DNA from: Brumimicrobium sp965659845
Lineage (GTDB): Bacteria > Bacteroidota > Bacteroidia > Flavobacteriales_D > Crocinitomicaceae
DNA: 55,118 nucleotides
Direction of reading: 5' to 3'
Assembly (NCBI GenBank): GCA_965659845.1
Contig: CBFHXS010000005.1
Coordinates: 1 to 55,118, forward strand
Positions 37,401 to 45,051 of this stretch are shown piece after piece (position 1 is the stretch's first letter; each line of letters opens with the position of its first letter). Both the position numbers and the translations under genes were made by a program. Under the pieces are notes generated by a model. That model was not told the origin of the DNA, ran no database searches, and saw nothing but the letters and a program-made list of their open reading frames with translations.

Positions 37401-37879
37401 CTTTCCATGTATTTGGATTGGTAAGTGATGTAAGGGTTTTCCATGTCAACCCAGTATCCCATTTTCTTGGTCAGGTTGTTCCAAACATCAGTATAACGCA
37501 TTACCGCCTCCTTACAGGCCTTATTGTAATCTTCAATAGAGATTTTCGTTCCGATATCTTCTTTGGTAATGCCGAGTTCTTTTTCTACACCCAGCTCAAC
37601 AGGAAGTCCGTGGGTATCCCAACCTGCTTTCCGTTTTACCTGATATCCTTTTAAGGTTTTGTAACGACAAAAAATATCTTTTATCGAACGCGCCATTACA
37701 TGGTGAATTCCGGGAAGTCCATTCGCTGAAGGAGGCCCTTCGAAAAACACAAAGGGCTTGTTTTCATCACGAGAATCAATTGAAGCTTGAAAGACTTTTT
37801 CTTCTTCCCATTTCTTCATCACTCTCTCTGCTACATTTGGCAAGTTGAGTCCCTTATATTCAGGATATGCTGCGCTCAT
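34466..37879 (-). CDS. ileS: Isoleucyl-tRNA synthetase
   Basis: Class I aminoacyl-tRNA synthetase of about 1137 residues that charges tRNA-Ile. Visible: EGPPSANGLPGIHHVMA (HIGH-like motif, about residue 45-60), the editing domain with CVAQFKAI and WTTTPWTLPSNTAL, FIAEGVDQTRGWFYTLHAI, the NGQKMSKRLGN loop (KMSKS, about 680), and a C-terminal anticodon-binding region. The long eukaryote-like (type 2) form is usual in Bacteroidota. The start at 37879 (MSAAYPEYKGLNL) is preferred over a TTG at 37906 that overlaps the TAACTTTG promoter. The thioesterase follows in the same operon. Confidence 0.97.
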   Translation of the reverse strand: MSAAYPEYKGLNLPNVAERVMKKWEEEKVFQASIDSRDENKPFVFFEGPPSANGLPGIHHVMARSIKDIFCRYKTLKGYQVKRKAGWDTHGLPVELGVEKELGITKEDIGTKISIEDYNKACKEAVMRYTDVWNNLTKKMGYWVDMENPYITYQSKYMESVWWLLSQLNDKGLIYKGYTIQPYSPKAGTGLSTHELNQPGCYRDVKDTSCVAQFKAIKNEESQKVFDQVPAGEDLHLLAWTTTPWTLPSNTALTVGKKIEYVLVHSYNQYTFEPIHVLVAKALVNKQFSKNYFQVEDQEELSNYEKGGKKIPFFIGAEFTGADLIGMRYEQLLPYAQPMENPENAFQVIPGDFVTTEDGTGVVHTAPTFGADDAMVGKQAGVPGLLVEDERGNPVPLVDLQGRFRPEVGEFAGMYVKNEFYDDGEVPEKSVDVLISIKLKEENKAFKVEKYEHSYPHCWRTDKPVLYYPLDSWFVKVTDKKDRMMELNKTINWQPESTGTGRFGKWLENLNDWNLSRSRYWGIPIPIWRTEEGDEQICISSIKQLKEECEKAVQAGVMVNNPLSDFDPSDMSQENYDKVDLHKNYVDQITLVSDGGKPMKRESDLIDVWFDSGSMPYAQWHYPFENKEMIDDHKAYPGDFIAEGVDQTRGWFYTLHAIGTTVFDSVAYKNVISNGLVLDKNGQKMSKRLGNAVDPFETLDKYGPDATRWYMITNAAPWDNLKFDTEGIKETQRKFFGTLYNTYSFFSLYANIDGFTYQEDPISIAQRPEIDRWIISKLNSLIKEVDNAFETFEPTKAGRLIQSFVNDQLSNWYVRLCRRRFWKGDYTQDKISAYQTLFECLETIAVLSSPIAPFYSDELFSDLNKVAKRHDATSVHLANFPRAVEADIDTELEAQMEIAQQVSSMALSLRKKEKIRVRQPLQKIMVPILDPSFKSRIEHVQDLILSEINVKQLELLEDTAGVLTKKIKPNFKTIGPKYGKHMKSIAGMVNQWGEKEIAAVENNNGWSGEVNGKQIELDMNDFEIETDDIPGWLVTSENGVTVAMDITISPELRKEGIAREIVNRIQNFRKDAGFEVTDKINVSIDSNEEINAAIESNKDYIAAEVLADAINVGSIEGTEFVADIENEGDTKVGLVKV

Positions 37880-37903
37880 AAAACGTTTATTTTTAAAGAA
37901 GGG

Positions 37904-37911
37904 CAAAGTTA
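37904..37911 (-). promoter_or_regulatory. Promoter of ileS
   Basis: On the minus strand TAACTTTG, with a TTG 21 bases upstream; the element ends 24 bases before the ATG at 37879. Confidence 0.7.
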
Positions 37912-37980
37912 GTAATTTTTAGTGGAAGCATTCAATGTATTCTACCGATGAGATAGTTCAGTAAGATGATGAATACCGAA

Positions 37981-38967
37981 TTACAATAGAAAATTCTGAA
38001 TGCTGGAATTGATATCTTGAACATCCTGATCCATCATACATCGAAAATGTTTTTTAGGACATTTTTGATATCCAATCTTGGAACATGGGCGACAAGACAA
38101 GTTTTCGACTTGATGAATTGTAAAAGATTCTGGACTTTTTGGGCGATACGGATACATTCCAAAATCAGGCACTGTGTTTCCCCATATACTTACAATCGGT
38201 ATTTCAAATGCAGCTGCAACATGCATCATTCCAGTATCGTGTGTGACAAGTAACCTGGCTTGTTCTATTATCGAAGCTGACCCTTCGATACTATACTCAC
38301 CACACGTATTATATATTTGGTGTTCAGGAAGTGCTTTACAAATCTCTTCACCTTCTTTAATATCCTCTTTTCCACCAATAATTACAACAGGTGTATTGAT
38401 GTTTGATATGATTTCTACGAGTTTTTCAACAGGCATCTTCTTAGTAGCGAATTGTGCGCCAATTGCAAAACAGACATAATCTTTTCCTTTGGTTAGTTTT
38501 TGCTTGTCAACATGCGAACTTTTGCAAACAAAGAACTCGATCCCTTCACGGTCGTTTTTAACACCTAAAGGTCTAACAGCTTCAAAGTACCTGTCAACAA
38601 CATGGACTTTGGGCATGTTATTGTACTTAAAATTAACATACAACCATTTTTGGACATTCAGTTTTGGAAAAGTAAAATTCTTCTGCTTGAGAGATGATTT
38701 AATCTTTTGAGTTCTTATGTTTCTATGAAGATCGATTACATAGTCAAACGATAGGTTTTTCAACTGTTGAATTAGTTCCTTGTTTTCTTCCGACCATTCA
38801 TGGACCGAATTAATATTGGGGTTGTTACGATATAAAGAACCGTACTGTTTCTTTGTGAGCGCATGAATTTCAGCGTCGTTCACTTGTTCTTTTAGGCATC
38901 GAAATATGGGAGATGTCAACACAATATCTCCGATAGAACTGAAGCGAATGACGAGAATCTTTGTCAT
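37981..38967 (-). CDS. Glycosyltransferase family 9 (heptosyltransferase-like)
   Basis: A 328-residue GT-B enzyme of the ADP-heptose:LPS heptosyltransferase family, acting at the cytoplasmic face on envelope glycolipids. Motifs: MTKILVIRFSSIGDIVLTSP at the start, FDYVIDLHRNIRT, CFAIGAQFATKKMP, VVIIGGKEDIKEGEEI, and LLVTHDTGMMHVAAAFEIPIVSIWG with NLSCRPCSKIGYQKCP near the end. A four-Cys tail (SCRPCSKIGYQKC and FRCMMD) may bind a metal. I start at 38967, since TACTTTTG sits exactly four bases before that ATG; an upstream ATG at 38988 would be inside the promoter. Confidence 0.93.
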   Translation of the reverse strand: MTKILVIRFSSIGDIVLTSPIFRCLKEQVNDAEIHALTKKQYGSLYRNNPNINSVHEWSEENKELIQQLKNLSFDYVIDLHRNIRTQKIKSSLKQKNFTFPKLNVQKWLYVNFKYNNMPKVHVVDRYFEAVRPLGVKNDREGIEFFVCKSSHVDKQKLTKGKDYVCFAIGAQFATKKMPVEKLVEIISNINTPVVIIGGKEDIKEGEEICKALPEHQIYNTCGEYSIEGSASIIEQARLLVTHDTGMMHVAAAFEIPIVSIWGNTVPDFGMYPYRPKSPESFTIHQVENLSCRPCSKIGYQKCPKKHFRCMMDQDVQDINSSIQNFLL

Positions 38968-38971
38968 AGAA

Positions 38972-38979
38972 CAAAAGTA
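38972..38979 (-). promoter_or_regulatory. Promoter of the GT9 gene (leaderless type)
   Basis: On the minus strand TACTTTTG, four bases (TTCT), then ATG at 38967. TTG 23 bases upstream (plus-strand caa at 39003-39005) is shared with the neighbouring promoter region. Confidence 0.7.
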
Positions 38980-39009
38980 ATGAAACATTTGAATGTCGAT
39001 AGCAATGGT

Positions 39010-39017
39010 TAACTTTG
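39010..39017 (+). promoter_or_regulatory. Promoter of the divergent small gene (leaderless type)
   Basis: TAACTTTG, four bases (TAGT), then GTG at 39022; TTG (38989-38991) 18 bases upstream. It interlocks with the GT9 promoter. Confidence 0.7.
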
Positions 39018-39021
39018 TAGT

Positions 39022-39417
39022 GTGGATTATGCAATTGAAATAAAGTTTAAGGAGTTGGTAGCTGAACTAGATGAGAAGTTCGGTGGTGGGCTAGACGTTC
39101 AGGCCATATTATTTCTGATCGGAGTACAAGAGTTAGGAAAGGGCTACCAAAAGTTCTCGAAGCGCCAAAAAACGGAGTTAATGCATGTTGCGGTTTGCAC
39201 TGTGTTAGAGCCTTATGGTTTTTATGAAACCCGTGGAAGAGATGAAGATAATTGGCCTCATTTTAAATTTGTTAAGGAGCTCCCCCCTTTAGATGAAAGA
39301 CAGCAGCAGCACCTTATAAAAGAGGCGATTTTAGAATACTTTAATGCGGAAAAAAGCGAAGAACCGGGGAAAGTCAAAATACCAGAGGTTTTACGCTACT
39401 TTGATGAGGAAGAATAA
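39022..39417 (+). CDS. Conserved-looking hypothetical protein
   Basis: A 131-residue, acidic, soluble protein without signal peptide or membrane segment. It has an N-terminal helical region (IEIKFKELVAELDEKFGG), LDVQAILFLIGVQELGKGYQKFSKRQKTELMHVAVCTVLE, then YGFYETRGRDEDNWPHF and a helical acidic end EVLRYFDEEE. I recognise it only as the kind of uncharacterised Bacteroidota protein found near envelope genes; no function can be stated. The start is GTG, four bases after TAACTTTG. It diverges from the GT9 gene and converges with mscS, 8 bases from its stop. Confidence 0.75.
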   Translation: MDYAIEIKFKELVAELDEKFGGGLDVQAILFLIGVQELGKGYQKFSKRQKTELMHVAVCTVLEPYGFYETRGRDEDNWPHFKFVKELPPLDERQQQHLIKEAILEYFNAEKSEEPGKVKIPEVLRYFDEEE

Positions 39418-39425
39418 AAAAACGA

Positions 39426-40274
39426 TTAATTCCTCTGTTTTGACTGTGGTATTTCTTCTCCAAGTTGATAAACCCCTCTCTTTGGAATGGTAAGTTGGAT
39501 ACCTTCTTTATCCAATGTTTTTTTTATAGCTTCCAATTGCTCCCAATACAGTGGCCAGTAATCTCTAGATTTAACCCAAGAACGTGCAGTAATAACTAAT
39601 TCATAGTCGCCTATTTTATCTAGCCAAACATCAGGAGCGGGGTTTGCTAATACTCTGTCGTCATCCGCTAATGAGATCAATAAAACTTCTCTGATTTTAT
39701 CAATATCTTCTTCGAAAGAAAACTTTAAAAACAGATCAATACGTCTAATGTCCTTCATGGTACGGTTGTCAACATCACTATTGGCTACATTTCCGTTTGG
39801 CATAGTAATGATCCTTCCATCGAAAGTCTCAACCCGCGTATATAGAATGTCAATCTGTTGAACTTCGCCTAGTTTACCATTAACTTCAATGAGGTCTCCT
39901 ACTCTGAAAGGTTTAAAGGCAAGAATGAGTACGCCTCCTGCAAAGTTTGCAAGACTTCCCTGTAATGCCAACCCGATAGCGATACCGGCTGCACCAAAGA
40001 GTGCTATGAAAGAGGTTGCTTGTATTCCAAGTATTATGCCTATAACTGTGAATAGTAAGCCGTATAAAATAAAAGAGGATAAGCTTTCTATAAAAGTCCT
40101 CAATGACAGCTCAATTTTTGTTTTTCGTAGAAGCCGTTTGATTAGATTCTTAAGTAAACGAATGAGGAGTAATCCGACTACAAGAGCGATAATTGCTTTA
40201 ACTGCCGTTGGCCCAACGTCTTTTAAGAAGTCAAAAAGTTCATCTTTGACATATGTTAGATAATCGGTATCCAA
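39426..40274 (-). CDS. Small-conductance mechanosensitive channel (MscS family)
   Basis: A 282-residue inner-membrane channel that releases osmolytes on osmotic downshock. Three membrane helices (about 18-40, 60-85, 90-112) are followed by the pore/beta domain: AAGIAIGLALQGSLANFAGGVLIL, KPFRVGDLIEVNGKLGEVQQIDI, TRVETFDGRIITMPNGNVANSDVDN. It is close in length to E. coli MscS. The start codon is TTG, 3 bases after the stop of the crotonase gene, so it is expressed from that transcript by coupling. No later in-frame ATG would keep the first helix. Confidence 0.94.
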   Translation of the reverse strand: MDTDYLTYVKDELFDFLKDVGPTAVKAIIALVVGLLLIRLLKNLIKRLLRKTKIELSLRTFIESLSSFILYGLLFTVIGIILGIQATSFIALFGAAGIAIGLALQGSLANFAGGVLILAFKPFRVGDLIEVNGKLGEVQQIDILYTRVETFDGRIITMPNGNVANSDVDNRTMKDIRRIDLFLKFSFEEDIDKIREVLLISLADDDRVLANPAPDVWLDKIGDYELVITARSWVKSRDYWPLYWEQLEAIKKTLDKEGIQLTIPKRGVYQLGEEIPQSKQRN

Positions 40275-40277
40275 GGG

Positions 40278-41057
40278 TTATTTCTTTTTGAATGCATTGA
40301 TAGCATTAATCGTAAAATCAGAAAGGACAAGCTCCCCACTTAGTGCGGCACGATCGGATAGTAGTTGGTCCCAATTTTCTGTTCCTTGCCAGAACACTTC
40401 TTTTAAGAGCTTCATTGCTTCAGGATTAGAATTTGCTAATTTATTAGCGAGTGTGTCAACGGCTTCATCGAGTTGGTCAATGTCATCAAACACCTCTGCA
40501 TAAAGTCCTTTTTCTGTTGCCCACTCTGCTGATTGCCATGCTGTAGCATTTATAGCAAGTTGACTCATTCCAGATGTCCCGACCTTACGTTCAACGGCAG
40601 GTCCTACTACAAATGGTCCAATTCCAATTGCAAGTTCAGAAAGTTTAATGGACGAAAACTTAGTTGCGTAGCAATAGTCTACAGCACTTGCGAGTCCAAC
40701 GCCGCCACCGACAGCTTTTCCTTGAACTCGACCAATAATCAATTTCGGACACTTTCTGCAAGCGTTGATTACATTCGCAAAACCCATAAAGAATTTCTTT
40801 CCAGTATCCAGATCTTTAATAGAAATCAATTCATCAAAACTGGCTCCAGCACAAAAGGCACGTTCACCTTCAGATTTTAAGATGATTACCTTTGCGTCAT
40901 CTTGTGAACCCAGTACTGTAATTGTATCAGCAAGTTTTTTTAAAACTCTTCCAGGAAGTGAATTGCTCAAAGGATGGTTAAAAACCACTGTTGCTATCCC
41001 TTTGTCGTTTATTGTATAGTTAACGTCTCCCTGTTTGATTGCGTCTGTATTACTCAT
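40278..41057 (-). CDS. Enoyl-CoA hydratase/isomerase (crotonase) family protein
   Basis: A 259-residue crotonase-fold enzyme acting on acyl-CoA thioesters. The oxyanion-hole segments are visible as RAFCAGASFDEL and GKAVGGGVGLASAVD. The second classical Glu appears present in SIKLSELAIGIGP, but the first (in GGGxEL) is replaced by Gly (GGGVGL), so simple 2-enoyl-CoA hydration is doubtful; isomerase, lyase or hydrolase activity is possible. First gene of a two-gene operon with mscS. Promoter TACTTTTG lies upstream. Confidence 0.88.
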   Translation of the reverse strand: MSNTDAIKQGDVNYTINDKGIATVVFNHPLSNSLPGRVLKKLADTITVLGSQDDAKVIILKSEGERAFCAGASFDELISIKDLDTGKKFFMGFANVINACRKCPKLIIGRVQGKAVGGGVGLASAVDYCYATKFSSIKLSELAIGIGPFVVGPAVERKVGTSGMSQLAINATAWQSAEWATEKGLYAEVFDDIDQLDEAVDTLANKLANSNPEAMKLLKEVFWQGTENWDQLLSDRAALSGELVLSDFTINAINAFKKK

Positions 41058-41080
41058 GGTTGAATGTTTTAGTTTGGTAT

Positions 41081-41088
41081 CAAAAGTA
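41081..41088 (-). promoter_or_regulatory. Promoter of the crotonase-mscS operon
   Basis: On the minus strand TACTTTTG, ending 23 bases before the ATG at 41057. Confidence 0.55.
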
Positions 41089-41140
41089 AAAATTTGGTAG
41101 GACTTAATTGTTTCTTCCTTGCAAAGATTAGTGAAATAAA

Positions 41141-41169
41141 AAAAGCACGTCCATTACAGACGTGCTTTT
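41141..41169 (-). terminator. Terminator of nrdA
   Basis: 11-bp stem: 41141-41151 with 41159-41169, 7-base loop; on the minus strand followed by TTTATTTC. It lies 32 bases after the nrdA stop. Confidence 0.9.
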
Positions 41170-41201
41170 GTGTGAGTAGTGCAATAAAAACGGCACAATT
41201 A

Positions 41202-43571
41202 TTAACCACTACACATTTCGCAATCGTCTGGATCATCTATTGAACAAGACACTTGTGCTTGAATCTCTTCGGTCGTCATTGGTTTTGCCTCTGGCTTACC
41301 TTGAGATGTAACACTCTTATCAACAGTAAATTTGATCGCATCAGTAGCTGCCTTAGTACGTAAATAATACATTCCAGTTTTCAACCCTTGTTTCCATCCG
41401 TAGAAGTGCATAGAGGTTAATTTACCAAAGTTTGCATTCTCCATAAAGATGTTCAAAGACTGAGACTGACAGATGTATGCTCCACGGTCAGCAGCCTGCT
41501 CGATAATAGATTTTTGAGAAAGTTCCCAAGCTGTTTTATATAAGTCTTTAATATTCTGTGGAATTTCAGGAATTTCCTGAACAGATCCATTTGCTGCCAT
41601 TAGTTTTTGACGCATGTTGTCATTCCATAAACCTTCTTTTACAAGGTCTCTAAGTAGGTGTTTATTCACGATGATGAACTCACCTGAAAGAACACGTCTT
41701 GTGTAGATATTAGATGTATATGGTTCGAAACACTCGTTGTTTCCAAGAATCTGAGCTGTAGAAGCAGTTGGCATTGGAGCAACTAACAATGAGTTACGTA
41801 CACCATGTTCTTTCACCTCTTCTCTCAATACATCCCATTCCCAACGATTTGATGGAGTAACCCCCCACATGTCGAATTGGAAAGTACCTTGCGAAATAGG
41901 AGAGCCTTCCCATGTTTCGTATGGGCCTTCCTCTTGAGCAAGATCTTTAGAAGCTGTCATTGCAGCATAATAGATCGTCTCGAATATTTCTTTATTTAAT
42001 TCCTTTGCTTCTGCTGAATCAAATGGCATTCTTAGTTTGATGAAAGTATCAGCTAATCCTTGAACTCCCAATCCGATTGGACGGTGACGCATGTTTGAAT
42101 TACGTGCTTCCTCTACTGGGTAGTAGTTACGGTCGATAATTCTGTTCAAGTTTACTGTAGCTTGATAAGTTACTTCAAAAAGTTTATCGTGATCGAAACC
42201 ATCTTCTGTAACGTATTTAGGTAAAGCTAATGATGCGAGATTACATACGGCAACTTCGTCAGGAGCAGTGTACTCGATGATTTCAGTACATAAGTTAGAA
42301 GACTTAATCGTACCCAAGTTCTTCTGGTTAGACTTCTCGTTCGCTGCATCTTTGTACAACATGTAAGGAGTTCCAGTTTCAATTTGAGATTCAAGAACTT
42401 TGAACCAAAGGTCTTGCGCTTTAATTGTCTTTCTTCCTTTTCCTTCTGCTTCGTATTTTTCGTATAGTGCTTTAAACTCATCTCCGTATGCATCAGATAA
42501 ACCTGGACATTCGTTAGGACACATTAATGTCCATTCTCCGTTTTGCTCTACACGCTCCATGAACAAGTCTGGAATCCAAAGTGCATAGAAAAGGTCACGT
42601 GCTCTATTTTCTTCCTTACCATGATTCTTTTTCATTTCAAGGAAATCGAATACATCAGCATGCCAAGGTTCCAAGTACATTGCGAAAGAACCTTTACGCT
42701 TTCCTCCACCTTGGTCTACATAACGAGCTGTGTCGTTAAATACACGAAGCATAGGAACGATACCGTTTGAAGTACCATTCGTTCCACGGATGTAAGAACC
42801 TTTAGCTCTTATATCGTGAATAGATAGTCCAATACCTCCGGCAGATTGAGAGATCTGAGCACAATTCTGAAGTGTCTCATAGATTCCCTGAATACTATCT
42901 TCTTTCATTGTTAACAAGAAACAAGAAGACATTTGTGGTTTTGGAGTACCCGCGTTGAATAAAGTTGGTGTTGCATGAGTAAACCAACCTTCTGACATTA
43001 GGTTATACGTCTTAATTGCTGACTCGATATCATCTTTATGAATACCAACAGAAACACGCATTAACATGTGTTGTGGACGCTCAGCGATCTCACCGTCTAA
43101 CTTCAAAAGGTATGAACGCTCTAAGGTTTTGAATCCGAAGTAATCATAACGAAAGTCTCTATCGTAGATAATACTCGAATCTAATCGCTCTTGATTTTTT
43201 TGAATTATATCATAAACGTCATCTGCTATAAGTGCAGCGTTCTTTCCAGTTTTTGGATCAATATATTTGTAAAGATCCTCCATTGTTTCGGAGAATGTTT
43301 TTTTCGTGTTTTTGTGAAGGTTTGACACTGAAATACGTGATGCTAACAATGCATAATCTGGGTGTTCGATTGTTTTCGAAGCAGCTGTTTCTGCCGCTAA
43401 GTTATCTAATACAATTGTTGTTACACCGTCGTAGATTCCTTCAATCACTTTCATTGCTACACTCTCTGGTGAAACTAATGGGTCAAGTCCGTAGCACATC
43501 TTTACAATTCGTGCTGTGATTTTATCGAATTTTACAGGCTCCTTTCTACCGTCTCTTTTTATTACGTACAT
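41202..43571 (-). CDS. nrdA: Ribonucleoside-diphosphate reductase large subunit (class Ia)
   Basis: Catalytic alpha subunit, 789 residues, reducing ribonucleoside diphosphates to deoxy forms in the cytoplasm. An N-terminal ATP-cone (about 1-95; MYVIKRDGRKEPVKFDKI) gives allosteric control by ATP/dATP. Active-site cysteines are seen in QMSSCFLLTM (about 218), SSNLCTEI (about 428, with the PxxN/E loop region) and AVCNLASLAL. The C-terminal shuttle pair is CEMCSG (Cys784, Cys787). The sequence is of the eukaryote-like type typical of Bacteroidota. nrdB lies upstream with a 36-base gap, same strand: an nrdBA operon, with nrdB first. Confidence 0.97.
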   Translation of the reverse strand: MYVIKRDGRKEPVKFDKITARIVKMCYGLDPLVSPESVAMKVIEGIYDGVTTIVLDNLAAETAASKTIEHPDYALLASRISVSNLHKNTKKTFSETMEDLYKYIDPKTGKNAALIADDVYDIIQKNQERLDSSIIYDRDFRYDYFGFKTLERSYLLKLDGEIAERPQHMLMRVSVGIHKDDIESAIKTYNLMSEGWFTHATPTLFNAGTPKPQMSSCFLLTMKEDSIQGIYETLQNCAQISQSAGGIGLSIHDIRAKGSYIRGTNGTSNGIVPMLRVFNDTARYVDQGGGKRKGSFAMYLEPWHADVFDFLEMKKNHGKEENRARDLFYALWIPDLFMERVEQNGEWTLMCPNECPGLSDAYGDEFKALYEKYEAEGKGRKTIKAQDLWFKVLESQIETGTPYMLYKDAANEKSNQKNLGTIKSSNLCTEIIEYTAPDEVAVCNLASLALPKYVTEDGFDHDKLFEVTYQATVNLNRIIDRNYYPVEEARNSNMRHRPIGLGVQGLADTFIKLRMPFDSAEAKELNKEIFETIYYAAMTASKDLAQEEGPYETWEGSPISQGTFQFDMWGVTPSNRWEWDVLREEVKEHGVRNSLLVAPMPTASTAQILGNNECFEPYTSNIYTRRVLSGEFIIVNKHLLRDLVKEGLWNDNMRQKLMAANGSVQEIPEIPQNIKDLYKTAWELSQKSIIEQAADRGAYICQSQSLNIFMENANFGKLTSMHFYGWKQGLKTGMYYLRTKAATDAIKFTVDKSVTSQGKPEAKPMTTEEIQAQVSCSIDDPDDCEMCSG

Positions 43572-43607
43572 GCTGGTAAGTTTATAATGGGTTTATTAAT
43601 TTTTTTG

Positions 43608-44582
43608 TTAAAAGTCTTCGTCAGTACTAAAAGGTTTCTCTTCTTTTCCTGACATAACTCCAGCTTTTTGGTATTCAGCGACACGCTTTTCAAAAAAGTT
43701 AGTTTTTCCTTGAATGGAGATCATGTCCATGAAGTCAAAAGGATTTGAAACATTGAATTCTTTTTCACAATTAAGCTCAAGAAGAAGTCTGTCCGCTACG
43801 AATTCAATATACTGTGACATTAAATCTGAGTTCATCCCTATCAGCCTTACAGGAAGAGCTTCTAGGATAAATTCTTTTTCAATCTCAACAGCGTCTAGTA
43901 TGATAGATCGTACCTTTTCAGTAGGCAGTTTATTTTCAAGATGATTGTTGTAAAGTAAACATGCGAAATCACAGTGTAGCCCCTCGTCTCTTGAAATCAA
44001 TTCGTTTGAGAAAGCAAGTCCAGGCATTAAACCTCTTTTCTTTAACCAGAAGATAGAACAGAAAGAACCAGAAAAGAAGATTCCTTCAACCGCAGCAAAC
44101 GCAATCAGTCTTTCCGCAAAGTTTCCTTCATCGATCCAACGTAATGCCCAGTCAGCCTTTTTCTTAACGCATTCCATTGTTTCTATTGCGTTGAAAAGTC
44201 CTGCTTTATCTTCACTATCCTTTATGTAAGTATCGATCAACAAAGAATAAGTTTCAGAATGAATGTTCTCCATTGCAATTTGGAAACCATAAAAGAATTT
44301 AGCTTCAGTGTATTGTACTTCAGCTACAAAATTTTCAGCCAAATTTTCATTAACAATTCCATCGGAAGCCGCGAAAAAAGCAAGTACGTGTTTTACGAAA
44401 TACCTTTCATCGTCATTTAATTTGTTTTCCCAGTCTACTAGATCTGGAGATAAATCTATTTCTTCAGCCGTCCAAAAGCTCGCTTCTGCTTTTTTATAGA
44501 ATGCCCAAATATCGTCATGTTTGATTGGAAATAATACAAAGCGGTCTTTGTTTTCCATTAAAATTGGTTCGTCTTGTGCCAT
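43608..44582 (-). CDS. nrdB: Ribonucleoside-diphosphate reductase small subunit (class Ia)
   Basis: Radical-generating beta subunit, 324 residues, with a di-iron centre. The tyrosyl radical site is Tyr112 in NIHSETYSLLIDTY; di-iron ligands are in WTAEEIDL, FYGFQIAMENIHSE (Glu, His) and VEGIFFSGSF, plus DEGLHCDFA. The C-terminal FSTDEDF tail is the subunit-binding end. The eukaryote-like type matches NrdA. It is first in the nrdBA operon; TATATTTA (near -7) lies about 24 bases upstream and the upstream region has DnaA-box-like sites. Confidence 0.97.
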   Translation of the reverse strand: MAQDEPILMENKDRFVLFPIKHDDIWAFYKKAEASFWTAEEIDLSPDLVDWENKLNDDERYFVKHVLAFFAASDGIVNENLAENFVAEVQYTEAKFFYGFQIAMENIHSETYSLLIDTYIKDSEDKAGLFNAIETMECVKKKADWALRWIDEGNFAERLIAFAAVEGIFFSGSFCSIFWLKKRGLMPGLAFSNELISRDEGLHCDFACLLYNNHLENKLPTEKVRSIILDAVEIEKEFILEALPVRLIGMNSDLMSQYIEFVADRLLLELNCEKEFNVSNPFDFMDMISIQGKTNFFEKRVAEYQKAGVMSGKEEKPFSTDEDF

Positions 44583-45051
44583 TTATTAACCTTTTTTATT
44601 GTTGTAAATATATTTCATTTGCAGCCCGTTTTACTGCATTAAATAGTTGACTTTTTACGTTCAAGTTTGATGCTCGATTTGTTACCAATTTGACAAAGAA
44701 AAGCTGGTGATTTTCTCGTCAGAGAGCACTACAAAAATTGTCAATTAATTCCGCTCTAACAATTAAAGAAATTCACAATTCAGTGTTTCAATTGTGGATA
44801 AAATTTTCAACTCCTTGACTAGTGCAAGAAGAAGACATTATTAACATCAAATTAAAAGATATTCACAGAAATTTAATCTTGTTTATCTACTAATAATGTT
44901 ATTTTATCTTTTATGAACGACAGTTAATCGTTGAAACCCTTTGTATTAGAACGCTCTATAAAATTAAGTGAAAGTTTTCCCTTCAAAAACTAAAATTGAT
45001 GTATCTTAATAACAATTGATTGTTGAATAATTAGGTTTAATTTTAAAACTC
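44583..45051. other. 469-base AT-rich intergenic region between nrdB and comF
   Basis: No open frame of note and no tRNA. It holds divergent promoters (TATATTTA toward nrdB; TAATTTTA toward comF), one perfect DnaA box TGTGGATAA (44793-44801, i.e. TTATCCACA on the minus strand), a one-mismatch site ATATTCACA (44859-44867) and a two-mismatch AAATTCACA near 44769. AT-rich tracts (e.g. around 44885-44910) are present. It could be an nrd control region or, less likely, part of an origin. Confidence 0.5.
44793..44801 (-). promoter_or_regulatory. Perfect DnaA box upstream of nrdBA
   Basis: TTATCCACA on the minus strand, the high-affinity R1/R4 type. E. coli nrdAB is also controlled through DnaA boxes (established). 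By chance a 9-mer on either strand is expected about once in 130 kb of random sequence, somewhat more in AT-rich DNA. Confidence 0.5.

Noticed and set aside
44583..45051. Chromosomal origin
   Set aside because: Only one perfect DnaA box and two imperfect ones; no dnaA, dnaN or gid genes and no clear strand switch. Left as a possible control region.
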